This document shows, piece after piece, positions 1 through 7,503 of a stretch of DNA of 16,944 nucleotides (positions within the stretch are counted from its first letter, which is position 1; every line of letters starts with the position of its first letter). Source of the DNA: Prevotella sp. UBA2444 (GTDB lineage Bacteria > Bacteroidota > Bacteroidia > Bacteroidales > Bacteroidaceae); NCBI GenBank assembly GCA_002342665.1, contig DDQK01000006.1, positions 1 to 16,944 on the forward strand. The letters are read 5' to 3'. The notes beneath the pieces are model-generated. The model was not told the DNA's origin and did no database searches. It was given only the letters and a program-made list of their open reading frames with translations. The position numbers were made by a program, and so were the translations under genes.

Positions 1-31
1 GCGCGTGCGCGAGAAGCAAAAAAAGGAAAAG

Positions 32-68
32 AAAAGCTACAGATTTTTTGAAGTCTGTGGCTTTTTTT
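32..68 (+). terminator. Rho-independent terminator of an upstream gene
   Basis: A near-perfect stem pairs 32-43 (AAAAGCTACAGA) with 54-65 (TCTGTGGCTTTT), with one G-T wobble and a 10-base loop at 44-53. A run of seven T follows at 62-68. This is the standard shape of an intrinsic terminator for a + strand gene ending left of the window. The A-rich left arm could also make it work in the other direction. The loop contains the TTTG that I assign to the metG promoter, so the two elements overlap. Bases 1-31 are A-rich and show no recognisable gene end. Confidence 0.75.
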
Positions 69-77
69 GTACCTTTG
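47..77 (+). promoter_or_regulatory. metG promoter, Bacteroidetes type
   Basis: TTTG at 47-50 and TACCTTTG at 70-77 are 19 bases apart, matching the Bacteroidetes sigma-ABfr -33 (TTTG) and -7 (TAnnTTTG) elements. The expected transcription start is a few bases past 77, giving a leader of roughly 25-30 bases before the ATG at 113. The -33 element sits in the loop of the preceding terminator. Confidence 0.75.
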
Positions 78-112
78 CACCCAGAATTAGGAACAAATAC
101 GTATTTCAACCC

Positions 113-2212
113 ATGGAAAAGAAGAATTATAAGCGTACGACCGTGACGTCGGCGCTGCCATACGCCAACGGAGGCGTGCATATCGGCCATCTGGCCGGTG
201 TCTATGTGCCAGCCGATATCTATGTGCGCTATCTCCGATTGAAGAAGCGCGAAGTGCTGTTCATCGGAGGCTCGGATGAGCACGGCGTGCCCATCACCAT
301 CCGTGCCCGCAAGGAGGGCATCACTCCGCAGGACGTGGTGGACCGCTACCACGAGATGATCAAGAAAAGCTTCGAGGAGTTCGGTATCTCGTTCGACATC
401 TATAGTCGCACCACCAGTGAGACTCATCACAAGTTCGCCGCCGACTGGTTCCGCAAGCTCTACGACGAGGGCAAGCTGACGGAGGAGACCACCACCCAGC
501 TCTACGACGAGGAGGCCAAGCAGTTCCTGGCCGACCGTTACGTGACGGGCGAGTGCCCCCACTGCGGCAATCCCAGTGCCTATGGCGACCAGTGCGAGAA
601 GTGCGGCCGCGACCTTTCGCCCACGGAGCTCATCAACCCGAAGTCGACCATCTCTGGCTCTACGCCCGTGCTGAAGGAGACGAAGAACTGGTACCTGCCG
701 CTCAACGAGTATCAAGACTGGCTGAAGCAGTGGATTCTGGAGGAGCACAAGGAGTGGCGGCCCAACGTCTACGGCCAGTGCAAGTCGTGGCTCGACATGG
801 ACCTGCAGCCCCGCGCCATGACACGCGACCTGGACTGGGGTATCCCCGTGCCCATCGAGGGTGCCGACGGCAAGGTACTCTACGTATGGTTCGACGCGCC
901 CATCGGCTATGTGTCGAACACGAAGGAGCTCTGCGAGAAGGAACCTGAGAAGTGGGGCAACTGGGAGAAATGGTGGCAGGACGAGGACACGCGCCTGGTA
1001 CACTTCATCGGCAAGGATAACATCGTGTTCCACTGCATCATCTTCCCCGTGATGATGAAGGCCCACGGAGGGTTTATCATGCCCGACAACGTGCCTGCCA
1101 ACGAGTTCCTGAACCTGGAGAACGACAAGATATCCACCTCGCGCAACTGGGCTGTCTGGCTGCACGAGTATCTCGTCGACATGCCGGGCAAGCAGGACGT
1201 ATTAAGATATGTATTGACCGCCAACGCCCCCGAGACGAAGGACAACAACTTCACCTGGAAGGACTTCCAGGACCGCAACAACAACGAGTTGGTGGCCGTG
1301 TATGGCAATTTCGTGAACCGTGCCCTCCAGTTGACCAAGAAATACTGGAACGGCGTGGTGCCTGCCTGCGGTGAGCTGCTCGATGTGGACAAGCAGGCCC
1401 TGGCCGAGTTCAAGGATGTGAAGGAGAAGGTGGAGGCCCTGCTGGAGCAGTTTAAGTTCCGCGATGCCCAGTTCGAGGCGATGAACCTCGCCCGCATCGG
1501 CAACCGCTATATCACCGAGTGCGAACCCTGGAAGGTCTGGAAGACCGACCCCAAGCGCTGCGAGACCATCCTGAACATCTGCCTGCAGCTGACGGCCAAC
1601 TTGGCCATTGCCTTCGAGCCCTTCCTGCCGTTCTCTTCGAAGAAGCTCCGCGAGATGCTCGCTATTGACTCGTTCGAGATTCCCGAGCAGAGCTCGCCTA
1701 CCCGTAGCCTTTGGGAGCAACTCGGCTCTACAGATATACTGAAGGCCGGACATCAGCTGGGTGAGCCCTCACTGCTCTTCGAGAAGATAGAGGACGACGT
1801 CATCCAGAAGCAGCTCGACAAACTGGAGGCTACTAAGAAAGCCAACGAGGCTGCTGCCTATAAGGCTGCTCCCATCAAGGACACCGTGAGCTTTGAGGAA
1901 TTCGAGAAGCTCGACATCCGTGTGGGCTTGGTGAAGGCTTGCCAGCGCGTGCCCAAGTCGAAGAAGCTCTTGCAGTTCACTATCGACGACGGCTCAGGCC
2001 AGGATCGCACCATCTGCTCGGGCATTGCTGCCTTCTACGAGAATCCCGAGGAGCTCGTTGGCAAGCGCATCCTCTTCGTGGCCAACTTCGCGCCTCGCAA
2101 GATGATGGGCATCGAGAGCCAGGGCATGATTCTCTCGGCTGTTGATGCCGATGAGAGCCTGAGCGTGGTGACTACCACGAAGGACGTGAAGCCTGGTTCA
2201 CAGGTGGGGTGA
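113..2212 (+). CDS. metG: Methionine--tRNA ligase with C-terminal tRNA-binding domain
   Basis: Class I aminoacyl-tRNA synthetase that charges initiator and elongator tRNA-Met with methionine in the cytoplasm. The 699-residue product has the HIGH signature at residues 23-26, a zinc knuckle formed by CPHC (148-151) and CEKC (161-164), and a KMSKS-equivalent KISTS at 339-343. The anticodon-binding helical domain follows. From about residue 590 to the end there is an EMAP-II/Trbp111-type OB-fold (FEKLDIRVG, then [17 protein letters not shown]), which in this family drives dimerisation and non-specific tRNA binding. Length and domain order are normal for Bacteroidetes MetG. I chose the ATG at 113 because it lies just after the promoter and begins [24 protein letters not shown] at 5 is in frame but upstream of the promoter. 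No terminator is visible before the next gene. Confidence 0.97.
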   Translation: MEKKNYKRTTVTSALPYANGGVHIGHLAGVYVPADIYVRYLRLKKREVLFIGGSDEHGVPITIRARKEGITPQDVVDRYHEMIKKSFEEFGISFDIYSRTTSETHHKFAADWFRKLYDEGKLTEETTTQLYDEEAKQFLADRYVTGECPHCGNPSAYGDQCEKCGRDLSPTELINPKSTISGSTPVLKETKNWYLPLNEYQDWLKQWILEEHKEWRPNVYGQCKSWLDMDLQPRAMTRDLDWGIPVPIEGADGKVLYVWFDAPIGYVSNTKELCEKEPEKWGNWEKWWQDEDTRLVHFIGKDNIVFHCIIFPVMMKAHGGFIMPDNVPANEFLNLENDKISTSRNWAVWLHEYLVDMPGKQDVLRYVLTANAPETKDNNFTWKDFQDRNNNELVAVYGNFVNRALQLTKKYWNGVVPACGELLDVDKQALAEFKDVKEKVEALLEQFKFRDAQFEAMNLARIGNRYITECEPWKVWKTDPKRCETILNICLQLTANLAIAFEPFLPFSSKKLREMLAIDSFEIPEQSSPTRSLWEQLGSTDILKAGHQLGEPSLLFEKIEDDVIQKQLDKLEATKKANEAAAYKAAPIKDTVSFEEFEKLDIRVGLVKACQRVPKSKKLLQFTIDDGSGQDRTICSGIAAFYENPEELVGKRILFVANFAPRKMMGIESQGMILSAVDADESLSVVTTTKDVKPGSQVG

Positions 2213-2239
2213 TCATGCGGTAACGCGCTCGCTTATTCG

Positions 2240-2247
2240 TATCTTTG
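2240..2247 (+). promoter_or_regulatory. Promoter -7 box for the nucleotidyltransferase/PLP gene
   Basis: TATCTTTG followed by CAC is a perfect Bacteroidetes -7 element, 26 bases before the ATG at 2274. No good TTTG lies 19-21 bases upstream (the region around 2216-2220 is GCGG-like), so the -33 half is weak. The remaining gap after metG (2213-2239) shows no convincing terminator, so read-through from metG may also feed this gene. Confidence 0.6.
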
Positions 2248-2273
2248 CACCCAAGAAGAAAAAGATTAGAGCT

Positions 2274-4193
2274 ATGCAGGCAATCATATTGGCAGCGGGG
2301 ATGGGCCGCAGACTGGGTGAACTGACCAGGGACAATACCAAGTGCATGGTACCCGTGAACGGTACACCCCTCATCGACAGGTTGTTGACACAGTTGTCGC
2401 GTCAGCAACTCCAGCGCGTCATCATCGTGGTGGGCTACAAAGGCAAGCAGCTGCGCGAGTACATCGGTCAGCGCTACGACCGGCAGCTCCGTATAGAGTA
2501 TGCCGAGAATCCCATCTACGACAAGACCAACAACATCTACTCACTCTCGCTGGTGAAGGACCGGCTGCAGGAAGACGACACGCTGCTCATCGAGAGCGAC
2601 CTCATCCTGAGCGACCGTCTGTTCGGCATGCTGCTCGACAACCCCTGTCCCAATCTGGCCCTCGTGGCGAAATACGAGAGCTGGATGGACGGTACGATGG
2701 TGCAGATAGACGACGAGCGGAACATCGTGAATTTCATCTCGAAGGCTGCCTTCAACTATGCGGATGCCCAGAGTTACTACAAGACAGTGAACATCTACAA
2801 GTTCTCGAAGGCTTTCCTCAGCGAGAAGTACGTGCCCTTCCTTGAGGCCTATACCAAGGCCGTGGGACTGAACGAGTACTACGAGAACGTGCTGCGCATC
2901 CTCTCGCTGCTGAACAGTCACGAAAGGCTACGGGTAGGCGCGTCAGCGGGAATCCTGAAGGCACTGCCGATAGGGCAGGAGAAATGGTACGAGATCGACG
3001 ACAAGCAAGACCTTGACATCGCTGAGGCCATCTTTGCCGACGAGAAGGATGTCATCCGTAAGTACTACGGTCGCTACGGAGGCTTCTGGCGATTCCCCCA
3101 GATGCTCGACTTCTGCTATCTGGTGAATCCCTATTTCCCCACCCGTCAGATGAAGGACGAGCTGCGTGCCAACTTCGACACGCTGCTGACCGAATATCCT
3201 TCGGGCATGAAGGTGAACACGCTCATCGCCAGCAAGTGCTTCGGCGTGAGTGAAGACTATATCGTGCCGGGCAACGGTGCCGCCGAGCTGATCAAGGTGC
3301 TCATGGAGGGCACTGAGGGCAGGACGGGATTCGTCAGGCCTACCTTCGAGGAGTATCCTAACCGATGGAACAGCGAGAGCCATCATGCTCGCATGAATGG
3401 CCGAGTCGTGACAGAGGAAGGCGAAGTCAACCGCAATGATAAGGACAGCCAGGTGACCTTTGTGCCGCAGAACGAGGACTACCGCTATACGGCCGACGAT
3501 CTGATGGCCTTCTTCGGCGACAAGAACATCCAGCAGCTGATGCTCATCAATCCCGACAACCCCTCCGGCAACTTTATCCCCAAGGCCGACGTGCTGCGGC
3601 TGGCCCAGTGGTGCGAGATGCGGGGCATCCGGCTCATCGTCGACGAGAGCTTCGTGGACTTCAGTCGTGACTACGCAAATAATTCGCTGCTCAGCGACAC
3701 GACGCTGGAGCACTATCCGCGGATGGCCGTGATGAAGAGCATCTCGAAGAGCTACGGTGTGCCGGGCCTGCGTCTGGGCATCCTCGCCTCGGCTGACAAG
3801 CAGCTCATCGCGCGAATCAAGAAAGAGGTGTCGATATGGAACCTGAACTCCTTCGCCGAGTTCTTCATGCAGATATACAACAAGCACGAGCAGGGCTACC
3901 GGAACGCCTGTGCCAAGTTCGTGGCAGAGCGCGACAGCTTCGAGCGGCAGCTCCGTAGCATTCCCTTCCTCAGGGTGATGCCTACTGAGGCCAACTATTT
4001 CCTCTGTGAGGTGCTGCCGCCCTATACGGCCAGTGAGATCGTGATCCGTATGCTCAAGCAGCACAATATCCTGACCCGCGACTGTAGTGGCAAACCGGGT
4101 CTGGACCCTGAGAAGCAATATATGCGTATCGCCGTCAGAAACCATGAGGACAATCTGCGCTTAGTGGAAGGCCTGAAAGAGCTTATTGTATAA
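2274..4193 (+). CDS. Fused LicC-like nucleotidyltransferase and fold-type I PLP enzyme
   Basis: 639-residue two-domain protein. Residues 1 to about 260 are a sugar/alcohol-phosphate nucleotidyltransferase: LAAGMGRRL at 6-14, K23 and P27 of the loop, a metal-site D109 in ESDLI, and the late EIDDKQDLD at 240-248 typical of LicC-type phosphocholine cytidylyltransferases. Residues of about 275-639 are a class I/II aminotransferase-fold domain: NPDNPSGN at 426-433, D457 in DESFVDF contacting the PLP ring nitrogen, the Schiff-base K492 in SISKSYGVPG, and a late MRIAVRN arginine motif. The second domain looks most like HisC and the threonine-phosphate decarboxylase CobD. The likely job is to make an amino-alcohol phosphate (or aminophosphonate) and activate it with CTP. 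The substrate is not readable. No LicA-type choline kinase is nearby, so a choline origin is unlikely. Fused cytidylyltransferase/transaminases (PntC type) are known from phosphonate pathways, but no PEP mutase is in the window. It is separated from the next gene by 17 bp. Confidence 0.88.
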   Translation: MQAIILAAGMGRRLGELTRDNTKCMVPVNGTPLIDRLLTQLSRQQLQRVIIVVGYKGKQLREYIGQRYDRQLRIEYAENPIYDKTNNIYSLSLVKDRLQEDDTLLIESDLILSDRLFGMLLDNPCPNLALVAKYESWMDGTMVQIDDERNIVNFISKAAFNYADAQSYYKTVNIYKFSKAFLSEKYVPFLEAYTKAVGLNEYYENVLRILSLLNSHERLRVGASAGILKALPIGQEKWYEIDDKQDLDIAEAIFADEKDVIRKYYGRYGGFWRFPQMLDFCYLVNPYFPTRQMKDELRANFDTLLTEYPSGMKVNTLIASKCFGVSEDYIVPGNGAAELIKVLMEGTEGRTGFVRPTFEEYPNRWNSESHHARMNGRVVTEEGEVNRNDKDSQVTFVPQNEDYRYTADDLMAFFGDKNIQQLMLINPDNPSGNFIPKADVLRLAQWCEMRGIRLIVDESFVDFSRDYANNSLLSDTTLEHYPRMAVMKSISKSYGVPGLRLGILASADKQLIARIKKEVSIWNLNSFAEFFMQIYNKHEQGYRNACAKFVAERDSFERQLRSIPFLRVMPTEANYFLCEVLPPYTASEIVIRMLKQHNILTRDCSGKPGLDPEKQYMRIAVRNHEDNLRLVEGLKELIV

Positions 4194-4210
4194 CGGTTAT
4201 TGGTTATTGT

Positions 4211-5218
4211 ATGAAGATCTGTATCTGTGGAGGCGGCAATCTGGGCCATGTGGTGACAGGCTTCGTGGCGGCGCGCACTGACCATGAGGTACGCCTGCTG
4301 ACCCGCCATCCAGAGCGTTGGCAGAAAAGCATCATCGTCAATCGGCCTGACTGCGGGCAGCCACTCATCGGCACGCCATCGCTCATCAGCAACCGGCCTG
4401 AGGAGGCGGTTGGGGGAGCCGACGTCGTGGTGCTCTGTCTGCCGGGCTTCTCCATCCGCGAGGTGCTGATGCAGATCAAGGACAGCCTGAAGCCTGATGC
4501 CATCGTAGGGTCTGTGGTCAGCAGCACGGGGTTCTTCTTCGAGGCGATGGAGGTGCTGCCCTCTTCGCAGCCGCTGTTCGGCCTGCAGCGCGTGCCCTTC
4601 ATCGCCCGTACCACGGAGTACGGCCATGAGGCCAGTATCCTGGGCTATAAAGACACGCTGGCCGTGGCCGTGGCACAGACCCGGTGCGAGGAGGAAATCC
4701 GGCAGCTGTGCGAAAGGCTGTTTAATACTCCCACCAAACTGCTCGACAGTCATTACGAGGTGAGCCTCTCCAACAGCAACCCGCTGCTGCACCCCTCACG
4801 GCTCTATTCGCTCTGGAAAGACTGGAGGCCGGGAGTCTGTTACGACCGGCAGGCTCTCTTCTATGAAGAATGGACGGAAGAGGCAGCCCAGCTCTATATC
4901 AGCATGGACAATGAGTTGCAGACTCTGCTGGAAAGGCTGCCCGTCAGGAAAGGAGCCATACCGACGGTGCTTGACTATTACGAGAGCCATGATGCGGCGT
5001 CGCTGGCGCAGAAGCTGCGCAGCATAGAGGCCTTCAAGGGTATCAAGGCTCCGATGAAGGCTGCAGGCGGTGGTTTTGTTCCCGATTTCGGGAGCCGCTA
5101 TTTCACTGAAGACTTCCCCTATGGCCTGGCTATTGTCAGGCGCCTGATGAAGGAGTACGGTCTGGAGGCTCCGACCATCGAGCGGATCTATCAGTGGGGC
5201 ATCCCCTATAGCCAGTAA
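4211..5218 (+). CDS. Octopine/nopaline dehydrogenase family protein (opine dehydrogenase)
   Basis: 335-residue NAD(P)-dependent dehydrogenase of the octopine/nopaline family. The N-terminal Rossmann domain starts directly at the ATG with GGGNLGH (7-13). The helical C-terminal domain carries the family HP pair, H194-P195 in NPLLHP, and D301 in YFTEDFPYGL, which line up with the catalytic His and Asp of opine dehydrogenases. Known members reductively condense an amine, usually an amino acid, with a 2-oxo acid to give an N-(carboxyalkyl) secondary amine. The gene begins 17 bp after the nucleotidyltransferase/PLP gene, across a small GGTTATT direct repeat, so it is almost surely co-transcribed with it. 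The amine partner could therefore be the product of that enzyme; this is inference. The 3' end overlaps licD on the other strand by 13 bp. No signal peptide or membrane segment is present, so it is cytoplasmic. Confidence 0.87.
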   Translation: MKICICGGGNLGHVVTGFVAARTDHEVRLLTRHPERWQKSIIVNRPDCGQPLIGTPSLISNRPEEAVGGADVVVLCLPGFSIREVLMQIKDSLKPDAIVGSVVSSTGFFFEAMEVLPSSQPLFGLQRVPFIARTTEYGHEASILGYKDTLAVAVAQTRCEEEIRQLCERLFNTPTKLLDSHYEVSLSNSNPLLHPSRLYSLWKDWRPGVCYDRQALFYEEWTEEAAQLYISMDNELQTLLERLPVRKGAIPTVLDYYESHDAASLAQKLRSIEAFKGIKAPMKAAGGGFVPDFGSRYFTEDFPYGLAIVRRLMKEYGLEAPTIERIYQWGIPYSQ

Positions 5219-5988
5219 GCTTCAAACTTGTGGGTGACGCGCTGCGCCTCAGGTGGCAGCTGCATGTAGTCGCCGTAGGTGCGGCGTAAGTGGTCGTCGT
5301 AGCCTGCCATGACCTTGTAGACACGATCCTCAAACGGCATGTCTATCGTCTGCTCCATGTCCGTCACGGGGAAACAGCCTTTGATCGACGGTCCTGCCTC
5401 AGTCATGTGGCACAGTGTCGCTGTTGGCTGCCGTCTCACGATGAGTCGCTCTATCCACCGGTTCAGCAATCCGACGCTGACGGGCAGGCTGCGATAGCAG
5501 AGGAAAGCCAGTCGGGACTGCAGGGGATTGCTCTCGGATATCTTGCAGCGGCGAATCTTATACAGCAGCTTCTTCAGACGGAAGACGCGCTCACGTTCTT
5601 TCAAGTCCTCCGTGACATAATCGACGGGAAACACGTCGATATACACGCCGATCTCGTAGCCCTCCGTTTCCTTCTCGATCATCTTCGTCCGCAGGTCAAC
5701 CACCTTGGCGAAGGTGTAGTAGTAGTGCTGTTCCCGCTTGGGATCCAGCACCCGGTAGCGCCCCTGGCTATCGTGATACTCCTGCAGGAACTGCTCGTAG
5801 TCGGCACGGAGCATATAGATGTCGATGTCGTCGTCCCAGGGGATATAGCCCTTGTGGCGCACGGCCCCGATGAGGGTACCGCTTGAGAGGGAGTAGCGGA
5901 TGCCGTGAGCCTCGCAGAAACGGTGAACATCGTCGAGGATGCCCATCTGTATGGTGCGAAGTTCGTGTATGTCGTCGATTCTTTTCAT
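5206..5988 (-). CDS. licD: LicD family phosphotransferase
   Basis: 260-residue nucleotidyltransferase-fold protein of the LicD family, which transfers phosphocholine or related phospho-alcohols from a CDP carrier onto glycans. The hallmark is present near the N-terminus: SSGTLIGAVRHKG followed by WDDDIDIY, with metal-ligand aspartates at 52-54 and 56. A second acidic motif, IDVFPVD, comes later. I chose the ATG at 5988 (MKRIDDIHEL) because it follows a clear promoter. The longer in-frame start at 6042 lies upstream of that promoter. Length is normal for a stand-alone LicD. It has no membrane segment and probably acts at the cytoplasmic face of the inner membrane on a lipid-linked glycan. It lies opposite the two genes most likely to make its CDP donor and shares a divergent promoter region with the flippase. 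The real donor group is unknown. Confidence 0.9.
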   Translation of the reverse strand: MKRIDDIHELRTIQMGILDDVHRFCEAHGIRYSLSSGTLIGAVRHKGYIPWDDDIDIYMLRADYEQFLQEYHDSQGRYRVLDPKREQHYYYTFAKVVDLRTKMIEKETEGYEIGVYIDVFPVDYVTEDLKERERVFRLKKLLYKIRRCKISESNPLQSRLAFLCYRSLPVSVGLLNRWIERLIVRRQPTATLCHMTEAGPSIKGCFPVTDMEQTIDMPFEDRVYKVMAGYDDHLRRTYGDYMQLPPEAQRVTHKFEAYWL

Positions 5989-6011
5989 CGTGGATTTATT
6001 GTTTCTGCATG

Positions 6012-6043
6012 CAAAAGTACGGATTTTTGTTTGATGTTCCAAA
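6012..6043 (-). promoter_or_regulatory. licD promoter, Bacteroidetes type
   Basis: Read on the - strand, TTTG (6043-6040) and TACTTTTG (6019-6012) are separated by 20 bases, a good -33/-7 pair. The leader to the ATG at 5988 would be about 15-20 bases and A-rich, with no Shine-Dalgarno. The element interlocks with the flippase promoter on the other strand. Confidence 0.75.
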
Positions 6044-6060
6044 TAAATTGCCTAATTTTG
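6030..6060 (+). promoter_or_regulatory. Flippase promoter, Bacteroidetes type
   Basis: TTTG at 6030-6033 and TAATTTTG at 6053-6060 are 19 bases apart, a strong match. The ATG of the flippase is at 6070, only 9 bases after the -7 box, so the transcript probably starts at or within a few bases of the start codon. Confidence 0.75.
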
Positions 6061-6069
6061 CAGCACAAT

Positions 6070-7503
6070 ATGGATAATCTGAAAGAGAAGACTGCCAAGG
6101 GCCTCTTCTGGGGAGCGATCAACAATGGCACCATCCAGGTGCTGAACCTGCTCATCGGCATCGTCATCCTGCGTCACCTGACACCGGGCGATACAGGACT
6201 GATAGGCATGCTGGCCATCTTCGCAGCCATTGCCGGCAACCTGCAGTCGAGCGGGTTCTCCACAGCGCTTATCAATGAGAAGGAGCCTACGGCAAAGCAG
6301 TACAACAGCGTCTTCTGGTTCAATATCCTCATGGGCGGATTGCTTTACGCCATCCTCTTCCTGTCGGCTCCGCTCATAGCGTGGTTCTTTCATCAGCCGG
6401 CACTCCTGAAGTTGTCGCGCTTCCTCTTCCTGGCCTTCTTCATCTCATCGTTCGGCATTTCCACGAACGCCTATATGGTGAAGAACATGATGAACCGCGA
6501 GATCACCATCATCAACGTCACCGCCCTTGTCGTGTCGGGCTCCACAGCCATCATCATGGCTCTCAGCGGCATGGGCTACTGGAGTCTGGCCTGGCAACAA
6601 GTGGTGAACGCACTGATGCTGGTGCTGGGACGATTTTACTATGTGAAGTGGCGCCCCACGCTGCGCTTCACCTTCGACTATATCCGGCAGACATTCTCGT
6701 TCTCGATGAAGATACTGGTGACGATGATTATCAACACCGTCAACCAGAACATGCTCACCGTGCTCTTCGGTCGCCTGTTCCGCGATGCCAGGGTGGTGGG
6801 CAATTTCTTCCAGGCCTACAAGTGGGATGCCATGGCCTTCCAGACGGTGGGCGGCATGCTTGCACAGGTGGCCCAGCCGGTGCTGGTGAGTGTCCGTGAT
6901 GAGCGGGACAGAGAGCTGCAGGTCTTCCGCAAGATGGTGCGCTTCGCATCCTTCCTGGCCTTCCCGGCACTCTTCGGACTGGCCCTGGTAGCCCGGGAGT
7001 TTATCCTCTGCACCATCGGCGATGAGTGGACTGACTGTATTCCCCTGCTTCAGATACTCTGCATCAGCGGTGCGTTCATGCCGCTCTACACCTTGTTCCA
7101 GAACCTCGTCATCAGTCATGGGCGAAGCGACGTGAACATGTGGCTTAACATCGCCCAGATCCTGCTGCAGCTCTGTGTCATCCTGTTGTTCTACCGGCAG
7201 GGCATCACGATGATGGTGACGGCCTATACCATATTCAATATCCTGTGGTTGGCAGCCTGGCAGCCCTGTGCCCGTCGCATGATCGGCCTGAGGGCTGTCG
7301 ATCTGCTGCGCGACACCCTGCCCTTCATGGCAATCGCCGCAACCGTCATGCTGACCACCTACTGGCTGACCCTCCCAATAGCCAACCTCTGGCTGCTCCT
7401 GTTGGTGCGCATTGCCATCGCTGCAGCCCTCTATTACGTCGCCATGCGACTGCTGAACGTCGCCATCTTGCGTGAGTGCCTACAATTTATCAGAAAGAAG
7501 TGA
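6070..7503 (+). CDS. Polysaccharide flippase, Wzx/PST type
   Basis: 477-residue polytopic inner-membrane protein of the MOP superfamily, polysaccharide-transport branch (WzxC/lipopolysaccharide biosynthesis protein type). These proteins flip undecaprenyl-diphosphate-linked glycans to the periplasm. It opens with the characteristic KEKTAKGLFWGAINNGT just before the first membrane helix. About a dozen hydrophobic segments follow through LPIANLWLLLLVRIAIAAA near the end. Charged cytoplasmic loops such as VSVRDERDRELQVFRKMVRF occur at the usual mid-protein position. I chose the ATG at 6070 because the family conservation begins there and the promoter ends at 6060. In-frame ATGs at 6034 and earlier lie within or upstream of the promoter. 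The stop overlaps the start of the next gene as TGATG, indicating translational coupling. Confidence 0.9.
   Translation: MDNLKEKTAKGLFWGAINNGTIQVLNLLIGIVILRHLTPGDTGLIGMLAIFAAIAGNLQSSGFSTALINEKEPTAKQYNSVFWFNILMGGLLYAILFLSAPLIAWFFHQPALLKLSRFLFLAFFISSFGISTNAYMVKNMMNREITIINVTALVVSGSTAIIMALSGMGYWSLAWQQVVNALMLVLGRFYYVKWRPTLRFTFDYIRQTFSFSMKILVTMIINTVNQNMLTVLFGRLFRDARVVGNFFQAYKWDAMAFQTVGGMLAQVAQPVLVSVRDERDRELQVFRKMVRFASFLAFPALFGLALVAREFILCTIGDEWTDCIPLLQILCISGAFMPLYTLFQNLVISHGRSDVNMWLNIAQILLQLCVILLFYRQGITMMVTAYTIFNILWLAAWQPCARRMIGLRAVDLLRDTLPFMAIAATVMLTTYWLTLPIANLWLLLLVRIAIAAALYYVAMRLLNVAILRECLQFIRKK

Noticed and set aside
5..112. In-frame GTG extension of metG by 36 codons
   Set aside because: It runs through the upstream terminator and the metG promoter, and MetG conservation starts at the ATG at 113.
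2943..4145. 400-codon open frame on the - strand opposite the PLP domain
   Set aside because: It is a mirror of a GC-rich gene, has no recognisable domain, and the + strand product has full catalytic motifs.
4194..4210. GGTTATT direct repeat between the two + strand genes
   Set aside because: Only two 7-base copies in a 17-bp gap; too short to call as an element.
5905..6069. Upstream extension of the flippase into the licD promoter region
   Set aside because: The start would overlap licD coding sequence and precede the promoter at 6030-6060; conserved sequence begins at 6070.
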